Assembly: GCF_002163855.1 (NCBI RefSeq)
Contig: NZ_CP019332.1
Coordinates: 2,397,145-2,461,144 of the forward strand
DNA length: 64,000 nt
Direction of reading: 5' to 3'
DNA from: Winogradskyella sp. PC-19
Lineage (GTDB): Bacteria; Bacteroidota; Bacteroidia; Flavobacteriales; Flavobacteriaceae
A model generated the notes under the pieces. That model was not told where the DNA came from. It was given only the letters and a program-made list of their open reading frames with translations, and made no database searches. This document shows positions 9,025 through 17,289 of the stretch, one piece after another (position 1 is the first letter of the stretch; each line of letters starts with the position of its first letter). A program made the translations under genes and the position numbers.

Positions 9025-10188
9025 TTATTCTTCCGTTGGATTTAGTTCGTAAATATAGAAGGTAGATGTACCATTATAATCATCTGATTCAGAAATTGGT
9101 TTTGAAAATATAGCTTGATTTTCAGAATTAATATGAATTGGAAACCCATATTTGCTTGGTAGAAGAATATCTGAAGATTTCTTTTGACCATTTTCTAGTT
9201 TGTGCAGCCAAAGTTTACTTTTAGGTGCTACAAAATTTGGTCCAGTAAAATCATTTTTTTTGAAATGTTCTATAAGCTTATCTCTTTCAATAGCTTCATT
9301 ATATATAATGAAATCAAATTTTTCATTTTTATGATAGCCTACGATTGTTGAATTCATGAAAAATTCCATCATTGCCATATTTTGGCTTGAGTTAGATGTG
9401 TTGTTAAAAGGTTTCTTTAGGGGCTTGTAGTGATCTAAATCTAAAGATATAATGCTCTTTAAATTTGTACTATTTATATCAAACAAGTATAAATTTGAAT
9501 CATTAGAATTTATTAGTGAATACTCCATTTCATTCTTATTTATTTGATTGAAATAAATAAAAGGATAGGGGTAATAAAAATCTTCATCTTTTAAATTTAA
9601 ATCACTTTCAGGAAGCGGAAATTCAGCAAATCTAGTTATTGAGTCACTTTGAGTATTAAATTTTAGGAGTAATTGATGATTCTGATTATAATAACTCCTT
9701 TTAGAATTGTCGCCTTGCGGTTTAGTTACTGCTACTAAAGTAGAATCATTTAAAAATTCAAAATTCGATAAAGGAGCGCTTGTGTTATTGTTATTTATTT
9801 GATAGGTGTCCTTTAATAAACCATTTGAGTTATACACTTTAATTTTATTTACACTAGATATTCCTACCAGACTATCTTTGATAAAATTCAGTGTGTATGG
9901 TTGTAATGACGCCATGAACTCATCATAACCATTCCCATATTTGTTGAATTTTTTTTGTTTTTTTTTAGCAATATCAAAAATCACAATATCATTACTTATC
10001 ATATTGTAGGCTAAAATCTTATCCTTATTTATATCTGCTACTATGGCTTGGGGTATCCCAATTTTAAAAGAGTCTATAATTCTAATATTATCTGAGCTAT
10101 CATAACGTTTATTATTATTTTCGGTATTACATGAAGCAAGTAAAAGGATTGAAATAAATAAAATTGAAAGATTTAAAGTTTTCTTCAT
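9025..10188 (-). CDS. BF3164-like / TolB-like six-bladed beta-propeller lipoprotein
   Basis: A 387-aa lipoprotein with signal peptide ending LLASC (Cys20). The mature protein contains repeated short strands of the kind seen in the BF3164-like TolB-type propellers of Bacteroidota: the opening phrase SFKIGIPQAIVADINKDKI and later KIKVYN, NDSTLVAV and NSNDSNLYLFDIN mark successive blades. Function of this family is unknown; its genes often sit beside tiny secreted peptides, as here. It is 72 bp downstream of peptide gene 10261-10488 and 3 bp upstream of the CxxC lipoprotein gene. The protein probably faces the periplasm or the cell surface. Confidence 0.72.
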   Translation of the reverse strand: MKKTLNLSILFISILLLASCNTENNNKRYDSSDNIRIIDSFKIGIPQAIVADINKDKILAYNMISNDIVIFDIAKKKQKKFNKYGNGYDEFMASLQPYTLNFIKDSLVGISSVNKIKVYNSNGLLKDTYQINNNNTSAPLSNFEFLNDSTLVAVTKPQGDNSKRSYYNQNHQLLLKFNTQSDSITRFAEFPLPESDLNLKDEDFYYPYPFIYFNQINKNEMEYSLINSNDSNLYLFDINSTNLKSIISLDLDHYKPLKKPFNNTSNSSQNMAMMEFFMNSTIVGYHKNEKFDFIIYNEAIERDKLIEHFKKNDFTGPNFVAPKSKLWLHKLENGQKKSSDILLPSKYGFPIHINSENQAIFSKPISESDDYNGTSTFYIYELNPTEE

Positions 10189-10260
10189 AAATAAATTAAT
10201 TTAAAAAAGTCAGTAATATTTAAATATTACTGACTAACACATATAAAATATATTTTAATG

Positions 10261-10488
10261 TTAAGGTGCATCTGTAATCGCAGGTCTACAAGGAATATAA
10301 CAAATGATTTCTCCAGAGCCATTGCATACAACAACAACTTGTAAAACTTGCCAACTCCATTCTTTATGTGCTTTTACAGGACATGTCATCCCTGGGGTTT
10401 GAGCATTTAGCTTTAAATTAGATGAAGCTAACATAAAAATAAAAACAGATAAAGTAAGTAAGATTTTTTTTAAATTTGATTTTATCAT
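10261..10488 (-). CDS. Secreted four-cysteine peptide A (75 aa)
   Basis: A 75-aa protein with a Sec signal peptide (Lys-rich start, hydrophobic core 9-22, likely cleavage after LNA at 29). The mature peptide of about 46 residues holds four cysteines at 36, 55, 63 and 67, with the spacing C-x18-C-x7-C-x3-C and the end motif I-P-C-R-P. It is a paralogue of the neighbouring gene (10500-10727): both are 75 aa and their last three cysteines occupy identical positions. No family is recognised; by context it resembles the NVEALA-type small exported proteins of Bacteroidota, but the NVEALA motif itself is absent. Confidence 0.72.
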   Translation of the reverse strand: MIKSNLKKILLTLSVFIFMLASSNLKLNAQTPGMTCPVKAHKEWSWQVLQVVVVCNGSGEIICYIPCRPAITDAP

Positions 10489-10499
10489 AAGGCTTATAT

Positions 10500-10727
10500 T
10501 TACTGTATTGATACGATAATAGGTTTACAAGGTCTGACGCACACTGAGTTTCCGGAATTGTCACAAACCATTACCATTGGTCTACTTGGAATTGGTAGGT
10601 GTTCCCAATGCCCTTGCGAATAACAATATTCCGTCCCACCGCTTTGTGCTACAACAGTGCTTGTTGAAATTAAACTAACTGCAAAAAAACAAGAAATTAC
10701 AGTGATAATAAATAAAGATTTTTTCAT
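10500..10727 (-). CDS. Secreted four-cysteine peptide B (75 aa), paralogue of A
   Basis: A 75-aa protein with signal peptide cleaved near VVAQ (residue 28). The mature peptide has cysteines at 35, 55, 63 and 67 and ends R-P-C-K-P-I-I, matching I-P-C-R-P-A-I in peptide A; both share V-C-(D/N)-x-S-G. Conservation of length and cysteine spacing despite low identity elsewhere suggests a real fold held by two disulfides. It is the first gene of the cluster and faces the second RND permease head to head across 113 bp. An enclosed signal, toxin or structural peptide are all possible; no function can be assigned. Confidence 0.72.
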   Translation of the reverse strand: MKKSLFIITVISCFFAVSLISTSTVVAQSGGTEYCYSQGHWEHLPIPSRPMVMVCDNSGNSVCVRPCKPIIVSIQ

Positions 10728-10835
10728 TGTGATTATATTTTTGATAAAAATAGAAAATAAAAATCATTTAGCATTTAAAATTTAATGTACAGAAGGTGAT
10801 CAATATGCTTACTTGATAGTGTTTAATTAATTAAT

Positions 10836-10843
10836 TAAGTTTG
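10836..10843 (+). promoter_or_regulatory. TAnnTTTG -7-like element overlapping the proposed start of the RND permease
   Basis: TAAGTTTG matches the Bacteroidota -7 consensus TAnnTTTG exactly. It overlaps the TTG at 10841 that would otherwise be taken as the start codon. If it is used, transcription begins near 10850 and translation must start at the next in-frame TTG (10859). Confidence 0.35.
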
Positions 10844-13800
10844 TTAAAAAATAGTCTTTTGAGAATATCCTCTTTTAAAATATTCGCTTTTACAATTATC
10901 TTAATTATCACAGGTCTTTTTGTTATACCTCAACTTTCTGTAAAACTAAATTCGAGTAGGAGCTTACCATCAATTACTGTTTCTTACGTTTGGCCTAATG
11001 CATCACCATATATTTTAGAACGTGATGTAACATCAGTTTTGGAAAGTGGCTTTAGTATTATAAAAGGATTACAAAAGTTAGATTCTAAATCATCTAAAGG
11101 TAATGGAAGTGTTACCTTAAATTTTGATAAGTATACAGATATTGATATTGCTCGTTTTGAGGTTGCCACAATAATACGCCAATTGTATAAACAACTTCCT
11201 GAGCGTACATCTTACCCAGTTATCAGTGCTAATAGACCTAATGACGAGACCCAGCGCGCTTTTTTAAGTTACAGTATTAATGCTAAGGACACGCCTTATG
11301 ATATTCAAGAAACTGTAAAAACACAGATAGAACCTGTAATTGGTGCTATGAAAGGTGCAGATAAAACCACGGTTTATGGTGCTAACCCTAAAGAATATTT
11401 ACTAACCTATAATACTAATTTACTAAAAACACTAGAGTTTCGTAAGCAGGATATTATTACAGCTCTAAATACTTGGTTTGGTAAACAATCCTTAGGAGAT
11501 GTTGTTTACAATGAAGAATATATTACATTGTCTATACAACCACAAAACACCACCGTAGATTGGCATATACCTATTAAAAAAGTAAGTGATAGACTGGTCT
11601 ATCTGGATGAAGTAACGACTGTAAAAGAGCAGGAGCAAGAGGCTACAAGCTATTACAGGATTAACGGTGAAAATGCCGTTACATTATCTGTTTACGCTAC
11701 TAAGAATGCAAATACAATTGCGTTGGCGCATGCTATTGACAAGAGGCTAATTGAATTAGAGCAAAATTTGCCTCAGGATTATAACCTTATTAAATCTTAT
11801 GATAGCACGATATATCTTGAGGCTGAGCTTTCTAAAATATATGAACGCTCGTTATATACTGTAATAATTCTATTACTATTCATTTTGTTAATAAGCAAAA
11901 GTATTAGATATCTATGGGTTACTATACTAAGCTTAGTAGCAAACATAGCTATTGCATTTTTACTATACTACGCGTTTGCTATAGAAATACAGTTGTATTC
12001 CTTAGCCGGTATTACCATCTCACTAGGACTTATTATTGATAATAGTATTGTAATGATAGACCATATAAGGCATCAAAACAACAAGAGCGTTTTTGTGCCT
12101 ATTCTAGCTTCAACATTAACTACTATTGGGGCTTTATCTATTATTCACTTTTTAAATGAAAAATATAAAGTTAATCTGATTGATTTTGCATTGGTTATTA
12201 TAATTAATCTAAGTGTTTCTTTGGGTGTTACTCTATATCTCATACCTGCTTTGTTAGAAAAGCTAAAACTCCCTAGAAAAAAAGAAAAACAATGGGCTTT
12301 AAATTTAAAACAGAAGTTTTATAAGAGTTACCAAAATACTATTAGGTTTCAGTTACGTTTTAAAAAGATGAGTATTGTAGTTATCATTCTTATTTTTGGT
12401 CTCCCAGTTTTTATGTTGCCGCAAAAGTTAGATGCTAATGAGACTTGGTACGAGAAGACCTATAATACTACTCTAGGTAATGAATGGTATCTCGAAAATG
12501 CGCGCCCTTTTTTAGACAAGTATCTGGGTGGGTCATTTCGGTTATTTAGTTATTATGTATTTGATAGTGCCTATTATGGTCGTAATGAACAGACAAAGCT
12601 TTATGTTTCTGCATCGATGGAGAAAGGAGCAACAGTAGATCAAATGAATACTGTCTTTATTGAGTTGGAGAATTATCTATCTCAATTTGGAGAGATAAAA
12701 CAATACAATACGTCTGTGTATGGTGGAGATTACGCTACAATTGAGGTTGTGTTTAAAGAAAAATATGAGGAATCCTCTTTTCCATTTTTATTAAAATCTA
12801 GGTTGATACGAAAAGCTTTAGACTTTGGAGGTATCGATTGGAATATCTATGGTGTAGGAAATGGGTTTAACAATGGAGGTAGCTCGAATGAGCCTGTAAA
12901 ATTCTCTGTAAAAGCCAAAGGTTATAACTATGATGCATTAAATGTTTGGGCAGATAGTTTAAAAGTAGCTTTGTTAGAACATCCGCGTATTCAAAAAGTC
13001 CTGGTTAGAGAAAATAGTGCTTATGCAAAAGCACCATCTTATGAGTATAGATTTACACTAGATAAAGAGCGTTTAGCCTTAGCAAGCGTATCTCCTCAAC
13101 GCGTAGTTGATGAACTTAAAGGGTTAACCTTGTCTAAAACTCAGGATATTTCTTTAAATATTAAAGGGAAATACACCCCTATACGTTTAGAGTCTAATGA
13201 TGCTAAAGCTTACGATATTTGGCATATAAAAAATACGCCTTTAGATAGTTTAAGCAAACCAATAGTGCTTAAAGATATTGCTAAGGTTGTTAAAGAACGT
13301 GAAGAAGAAAATATATATAAAGAAAATCAAGAATATCTCCGATTAGTAGAGTTTCAATACACAGGTGCAGCTAAGTTTGGCTCAAAGTTTTTAAATGAAA
13401 AGCTAGAAGAATTAGAAACAAAATTACCCTTAGGCTTTACTTTTGAGCGTTCTGAGCAGCAATGGTATTTTAATCAAGATAAGAATAGCAACTATGGTTT
13501 TTTGTTAGTTCTAGTATTAAGTATTATTTATTTGATTTGCTCTATATTGTTTGAAAGTTTAAAACAACCCTTTATTATTTTAAGTGTCATCCCCATTTCT
13601 TTTATCGGTGTGTTTTTAACGTTTTATTTATTTGATTTTAATTTTGATCAGGGTGGACTAGCGAGTTTTGTTTTACTAAGTGGAATAACTGTAAATGCAT
13701 CAATATTTATTATTAATGGTTTTAATAAATTACGAAAAACTTTTCCTGAAAAGGATAGTATATTACTCTATATAGAAGCTTTTAAGCAAAAGATTTTTCC

Positions 13801-13966
13801 AATATTATTGACGGTAGTTTCTACAATACTTGGATTTATCCCATTTGTAAAAGATGGACAAAATGAAGTCTTTTGGTTTGCTTTGGGTGTTGGTACTATA
13901 GGTGGTCTAATTTTTTCTTTGGTCGGGATATTATTTTATTTACCTGTCTTTACTTTGAAAAAATAG
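10841..13966 (+). CDS. Second RND efflux permease, without own fusion protein
   Basis: A 1041-aa RND-family inner membrane pump with the standard two-fold layout: periplasmic loops at about residues 35-330 and 545-860 and two clusters of membrane helices. Helix 4 reads G-L-I-I-D-N-S-I-V-M, keeping the relay Asp with Asn as its neighbour. No ATG exists near the start; TTG 10841 or TTG 10859 must serve, and a -7-like element overlaps the first. Unlike the pump operon at 2929-8356, it has no adjacent fusion protein or outer membrane factor, so it may share those of that operon or form a mixed pump. It is divergent from the four-cysteine peptide cluster. Confidence 0.9.
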   Translation: MLKNSLLRISSFKIFAFTIILIITGLFVIPQLSVKLNSSRSLPSITVSYVWPNASPYILERDVTSVLESGFSIIKGLQKLDSKSSKGNGSVTLNFDKYTDIDIARFEVATIIRQLYKQLPERTSYPVISANRPNDETQRAFLSYSINAKDTPYDIQETVKTQIEPVIGAMKGADKTTVYGANPKEYLLTYNTNLLKTLEFRKQDIITALNTWFGKQSLGDVVYNEEYITLSIQPQNTTVDWHIPIKKVSDRLVYLDEVTTVKEQEQEATSYYRINGENAVTLSVYATKNANTIALAHAIDKRLIELEQNLPQDYNLIKSYDSTIYLEAELSKIYERSLYTVIILLLFILLISKSIRYLWVTILSLVANIAIAFLLYYAFAIEIQLYSLAGITISLGLIIDNSIVMIDHIRHQNNKSVFVPILASTLTTIGALSIIHFLNEKYKVNLIDFALVIIINLSVSLGVTLYLIPALLEKLKLPRKKEKQWALNLKQKFYKSYQNTIRFQLRFKKMSIVVIILIFGLPVFMLPQKLDANETWYEKTYNTTLGNEWYLENARPFLDKYLGGSFRLFSYYVFDSAYYGRNEQTKLYVSASMEKGATVDQMNTVFIELENYLSQFGEIKQYNTSVYGGDYATIEVVFKEKYEESSFPFLLKSRLIRKALDFGGIDWNIYGVGNGFNNGGSSNEPVKFSVKAKGYNYDALNVWADSLKVALLEHPRIQKVLVRENSAYAKAPSYEYRFTLDKERLALASVSPQRVVDELKGLTLSKTQDISLNIKGKYTPIRLESNDAKAYDIWHIKNTPLDSLSKPIVLKDIAKVVKEREEENIYKENQEYLRLVEFQYTGAAKFGSKFLNEKLEELETKLPLGFTFERSEQQWYFNQDKNSNYGFLLVLVLSIIYLICSILFESLKQPFIILSVIPISFIGVFLTFYLFDFNFDQGGLASFVLLSGITVNASIFIINGFNKLRKTFPEKDSILLYIEAFKQKIFPILLTVVSTILGFIPFVKDGQNEVFWFALGVGTIGGLIFSLVGILFYLPVFTLKK

Positions 13967-13967
13967 A

Positions 13968-14081
13968 TTAAAACGCCTTAACTACTTTCCCTTGTATATA
14001 ACTTTCTGGAACAAAACCATAGCTTCGTGAATCGATAGAATTGTGTCGATTATCTCCTAACATAAACATAGAATCAAATAA
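13968..14081 (-). pseudogene. Relic of signal peptidase I (lepB) C-terminus
   Basis: Read on the minus strand, this stretch encodes 37 codons ending in TAA that contain [10 protein letters not shown] followed by D-S-R-S-Y-G-F-V-P, the conserved C-terminal box of S26 signal peptidases (GDNxxNSxDSRxxG). An in-frame TAA at 14082-14084 ends the open stretch upstream, and the catalytic Ser and Lys regions are missing. It is therefore a fragment left by deletion or rearrangement, not a working gene. It sits between the RND permease and the orphan response regulator. Confidence 0.8.
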
Positions 14082-14133
14082 TTAGTGATAAGGATAGTAA
14101 AAAAAACGGGTTTAACGTATCTACTTATAGTCA

Positions 14134-14811
14134 TTAGATATACCCTTTTTCTTTGGCTATTAGTATAAGTTCGCGGTTACAGTCATCCTTTACTTTAAAA
14201 TACCTTTTAAGCTGACGTTTTCTTTTTTCTATACCAGACTTTGACATTGGTATGTATTTAGGCAAATCTATGTTTTTTGTGCCATTAGACATTTCATTTA
14301 ATATTTGAATATCTACCTTATCAATTTTGTAGCTTTGATTTGATTTATTGTTTAATAGTTTGGTTATTTTATTCCCATAATAGACTTTATTTTGTAAGAG
14401 CTTAATAACAGCAGTAATAAAATCTAAGGATGATATCTCTCCTTTGAGTAAAAACCCTTCTGGTTTTAATGAGTTTAAAACACTATTAATTCTAAAAGCG
14501 TCATCATAAGCTGTAAGCACTAACAATTTGGTTTTAGGAGAAGTTAATCGTATCCATTTACCTAAATCTTCGCCAGTATTCATGTTACTAATACTACATT
14601 TTGGAATGCTTAAATCTAATACAACTAAATCATAGAAAGTTTCTTTATTTGTTTGCTTAATTTTTTCAATAGCACCTTTAAAATTGGTAGCATAGTCTAC
14701 ATTTAGTTTAGCATCACTAAAATTTGAAAATCCAAATTTTAAAGCTGTTTTGTAGCCGTCGATTATCATTAAATGGTCATCGACGATTAAAATAGAATGT
14801 TTATTTTTCAT
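14134..14811 (-). CDS. Orphan response regulator with C-terminal helix-turn-helix
   Basis: A 225-aa two-component regulator. The receiver domain (about residues 1-130) shows the acidic pair V-D-D at 10-12, the phospho-acceptor Asp in V-V-L-D-L-S near residue 66, a Thr in L-T-A-Y, and the conserved Lys in L-L-K-G. The C-terminal part (about 165-225) has the pattern D-I-Q-I-L-N-E-M-S-N-G, then S-K-S-G-I-E-K-R-K, a NarL/FixJ-like DNA-binding domain though divergent from the classic LuxR form. No kinase gene is adjacent. The 230 bp between it and tRNA-Phe are AT-rich and carry no gene. Confidence 0.85.
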   Translation of the reverse strand: MKNKHSILIVDDHLMIIDGYKTALKFGFSNFSDAKLNVDYATNFKGAIEKIKQTNKETFYDLVVLDLSIPKCSISNMNTGEDLGKWIRLTSPKTKLLVLTAYDDAFRINSVLNSLKPEGFLLKGEISSLDFITAVIKLLQNKVYYGNKITKLLNNKSNQSYKIDKVDIQILNEMSNGTKNIDLPKYIPMSKSGIEKRKRQLKRYFKVKDDCNRELILIAKEKGYI

Positions 14812-15005
14812 TTATAAAATAGGCTAAAACAAATTTTAGTGGGAGATTAAGAATTGCCTAAAATTCTATCTATGTTAAACAAATTTTTGTATAAATGTAA
14901 TTAAAATCACACAAAAATTAATTATATCTATTATTATTTAAAAATAATATTCTATTAGATAAAAATCAGATTAAGTGTCCCTTTTGTTGTCTCCTTAAAA
15001 CCAAA

Positions 15006-15036
15006 AAACCCTGTAAATCAAATGTTTACAGGGTTT
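15006..15036 (-). terminator. Intrinsic terminator of tRNA-Phe
   Basis: A 12-bp perfect stem (AAACCCTGTAAA with TTTACAGGGTTT) with a 7-nt loop lies just after the 3' end of tRNA-Phe on the minus strand and runs into a T-rich tail. Confidence 0.8.
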
Positions 15037-15041
15037 AAAAG

Positions 15042-15114
15042 TGGTGCCTCCAGGAATCGAACCAGGGACACAAGGATTTTCAGTCCTTTGCTCTACCAAC
15101 TGAGCTAAGGCACC
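15042..15114 (-). tRNA. tRNA-Phe (GAA)
   Basis: The minus strand folds into a complete cloverleaf: acceptor stem GGTGCCT / AGGCACC, D-arm TTAGCTCAGTTGGTAGAGC, anticodon stem GGACT with loop carrying GAA, and T-arm with GGTTCGATTCC. The discriminator base is A; CCA is not encoded. It is divergent from coaX. Confidence 0.96.
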
Positions 15115-15195
15115 AGTTGCTTCATTACTAAAGCGGATGCAAATATAAATTCATTTTTAGTATTACCAAAAAGAAAATAACAAAATTTGATTTTA

Positions 15196-15203
15196 TAAAT
15201 TTG
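15196..15203 (+). promoter_or_regulatory. -7 promoter element of coaX
   Basis: TAAATTTG matches the Bacteroidota consensus TAnnTTTG, 17 bp before the ATG at 15221, which implies a very short 5' leader. No convincing -33 element is seen. Confidence 0.45.
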
Positions 15204-15220
15204 TCTTTTCTTAAGTGCCT

Positions 15221-15946
15221 ATGAATCTTATAGTAGACGTCGGTAATACGCGTGTGAAATTTGCAGTTTTTGATAATAATCTTCTCAAATGGAAGAAGAG
15301 TTTCCTGCTTTCTGACTTAAAAACAGAATTTGAAGCTGTAATAAAACAATTCCCAAAAACTAAAAGGGCGATAGTATCTTCTGTAGGTCGCTTATCTAAA
15401 AAAGATATTGCTATCATAAAAAAAGATTTAAAACTCCTTGAATTAGATTCAGAAACAGAAGTTCCTTTTCAAAATAATTATAAAACACCAAAAACTCTAG
15501 GTGTTGATAGAATTGCCTTAGTTAGTGGCTCTGTGCTAAAATCCCCAGATCAAAATGTATTAATTATTGATGCTGGCACTTGTATTACTTACGATTTTAT
15601 TACAGATAAAAATGTATACCTAGGCGGTGCTATATCTCCAGGGCTAAGACTACGCTATAAGTCTTTGAATAATTTAACAGCAAATTTACCGTTGTTAGAG
15701 ACTAAGGTTCCAAAAAGGATAACCGGTAATACTACAGAATCATCTATTCATTCAGGTGTAGTTTTAGGAACAATCTATGAGATTGATGGTATTGTTAAGG
15801 CATACAGCGAAAAATATTCAGATTTAACAGTTATTTTAACAGGAGGAGATGCCAAAATGTTGTCTAAACAATTAAAAAGTAGCATATTTGCCAACTCGGA
15901 TTTTCTGCTTGAAGGTCTAAATTATATTCTAGAATTTAATTCGTAA
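15221..15946 (+). CDS. coaX: Type III pantothenate kinase
   Basis: A cytoplasmic ASKHA-fold kinase that phosphorylates pantothenate, the first step of coenzyme A synthesis. The 241-aa protein has the phosphate-binding start L-I-V-D-V-G-N-T-R-V-K-F, G-V-D-R-I-A-L at about residue 95, the second phosphate motif I-I-D-A-G-T-C-I-T-Y-D near 115, and L-G-G-A-I-S-P-G-L near 133. GTG at 15215 is in frame, but ATG 15221 gives the usual N-terminus. It opens an operon with an outer membrane protein, a TPR protein and lptC, an arrangement common in Flavobacteriia. Confidence 0.95.
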   Translation: MNLIVDVGNTRVKFAVFDNNLLKWKKSFLLSDLKTEFEAVIKQFPKTKRAIVSSVGRLSKKDIAIIKKDLKLLELDSETEVPFQNNYKTPKTLGVDRIALVSGSVLKSPDQNVLIIDAGTCITYDFITDKNVYLGGAISPGLRLRYKSLNNLTANLPLLETKVPKRITGNTTESSIHSGVVLGTIYEIDGIVKAYSEKYSDLTVILTGGDAKMLSKQLKSSIFANSDFLLEGLNYILEFNS

Positions 15947-15948
15947 TA

Positions 15949-17274
15949 ATGATTAAAAAATTTGTTGTAGTTCTTATTGCAATAGTTGGTTGCTACTCTT
16001 ATGCTCAGCAAGGTACTGCATCACCATATTCTTTTTATGGTATAGGTAGCTTGAAATTTAGAGGAACTGTAGAGAATCGTGGAATGGGTGGTATAGGTTC
16101 TTACATTGATAGCTTACATATCAATTTAAGAAACCCAGCTTCGTATGCAGGCAAAAACTTAAAAGCTGACCCTTATAATGGTGAGAGTAGACCAGTTAAG
16201 TTTTCAGTTGCTGGTTCATTTAGTAGTATAGGATTAGAAAGTAATACCGAATCGGAAAGTGCAGGTACATCAACATTTGATTACATAGCTGTATCAATTC
16301 CTTTAGGAAGATTTGGAGCAGGTTTTGGTTTGTTACCTTTTACTTCAGTAGGTTATAAACTTCAGGATATTAACTCAGCTCAAAATAATAGAATAGACTA
16401 TAGATATGAGGGCGAAGGAGGTCTGAATAAAGCTTTTTTTAGTTTAGGTTATCTTGTGAATGATAATATATCAGTTGGTGTAGATGCTAATTATAATTTT
16501 GGAAATACTCAAAATAGTGCTATTCAATTTGTTTATGACAGCGATGGAAATATCGTACAATTTGCAACAAGAGAAAATAACCGTTCAGATTTAAGTGGTC
16601 TCAACTTTAATATCGGAGCTGCATATAAAGGAAAAATAAACGAAAAATTAGAGTTATCAGCAACAGCAACTTATTCACCAGAAAGTAGCTTAAATTCAAT
16701 TAATGACCGCTCGATATCTACACTAATAGTCTCTACTCTTGGTGATGAGTTTGTTCAGAATACTATAGATGTAGACTTAGCAGCAAGTAATTTAGATGAA
16801 ACAGAATTAGATTTGCCATCTAGATTGTCATTAGGGCTTGGTATAGGCCAAACATCGAAATGGTTTATCGGAGCCGAGTACGTAGCTCAAAACACGAGTG
16901 TATTTAATAATCCAATATTTAGTACAACTAATTCTTCTTTCGAAGATGCGTCATCATTTGCTATTGGTGGTTTTTATTTGCCAAACCACAGGTCGCTTTC
17001 AAGTTACTTTAAACGAGTTACTTATAGAGCTGGAGCAAGATTCGAAAATACTGGTTTAGTAGTAAATAATGAATCTATTGATGAGTTTGGCATATCTTTT
17101 GGATTAGGATTACCAATAGGACCACAGTCAGGATTGTTTTCTGAAGTAAATCTTGGTTTTGAGTATGGACAAAGAGGTACTAAAAACAGAGATTTAATAC
17201 AAGAGAAATTTTTTAACTTCAATGTCAGTTTATCGCTAAGTGACAGATGGTTCCAGAAAAGAAAATATAACTAA
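15949..17274 (+). CDS. Predicted outer membrane beta-barrel protein
   Basis: A 441-aa protein with a cleavable signal peptide (MIKKFVVVLIAIVG...YAQ) and a mature part made of alternating amphipathic strands ending in a typical barrel C-terminus, resembling FadL/PorV-type barrels of Bacteroidota. The start contains S-P-Y-S-F-Y-G-I-G and R-G-M-G-G-I-G, common in flavobacterial transport-type barrels. It starts two bases after coaX and is followed 15 bp later by the TPR protein, so they are co-transcribed. Function is not known; a role in outer membrane biogenesis is suggested by the neighbouring lptC. Confidence 0.75.
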   Translation: MIKKFVVVLIAIVGCYSYAQQGTASPYSFYGIGSLKFRGTVENRGMGGIGSYIDSLHINLRNPASYAGKNLKADPYNGESRPVKFSVAGSFSSIGLESNTESESAGTSTFDYIAVSIPLGRFGAGFGLLPFTSVGYKLQDINSAQNNRIDYRYEGEGGLNKAFFSLGYLVNDNISVGVDANYNFGNTQNSAIQFVYDSDGNIVQFATRENNRSDLSGLNFNIGAAYKGKINEKLELSATATYSPESSLNSINDRSISTLIVSTLGDEFVQNTIDVDLAASNLDETELDLPSRLSLGLGIGQTSKWFIGAEYVAQNTSVFNNPIFSTTNSSFEDASSFAIGGFYLPNHRSLSSYFKRVTYRAGARFENTGLVVNNESIDEFGISFGLGLPIGPQSGLFSEVNLGFEYGQRGTKNRDLIQEKFFNFNVSLSLSDRWFQKRKYN

Positions 17275-17289
17275 CAAAAAATTAGAAAG

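Noticed and set aside
14926-14960. Inverted repeat between the response regulator and tRNA-Phe
   Set aside because: It is almost pure A/T with several mismatches and is expected by chance in this composition.
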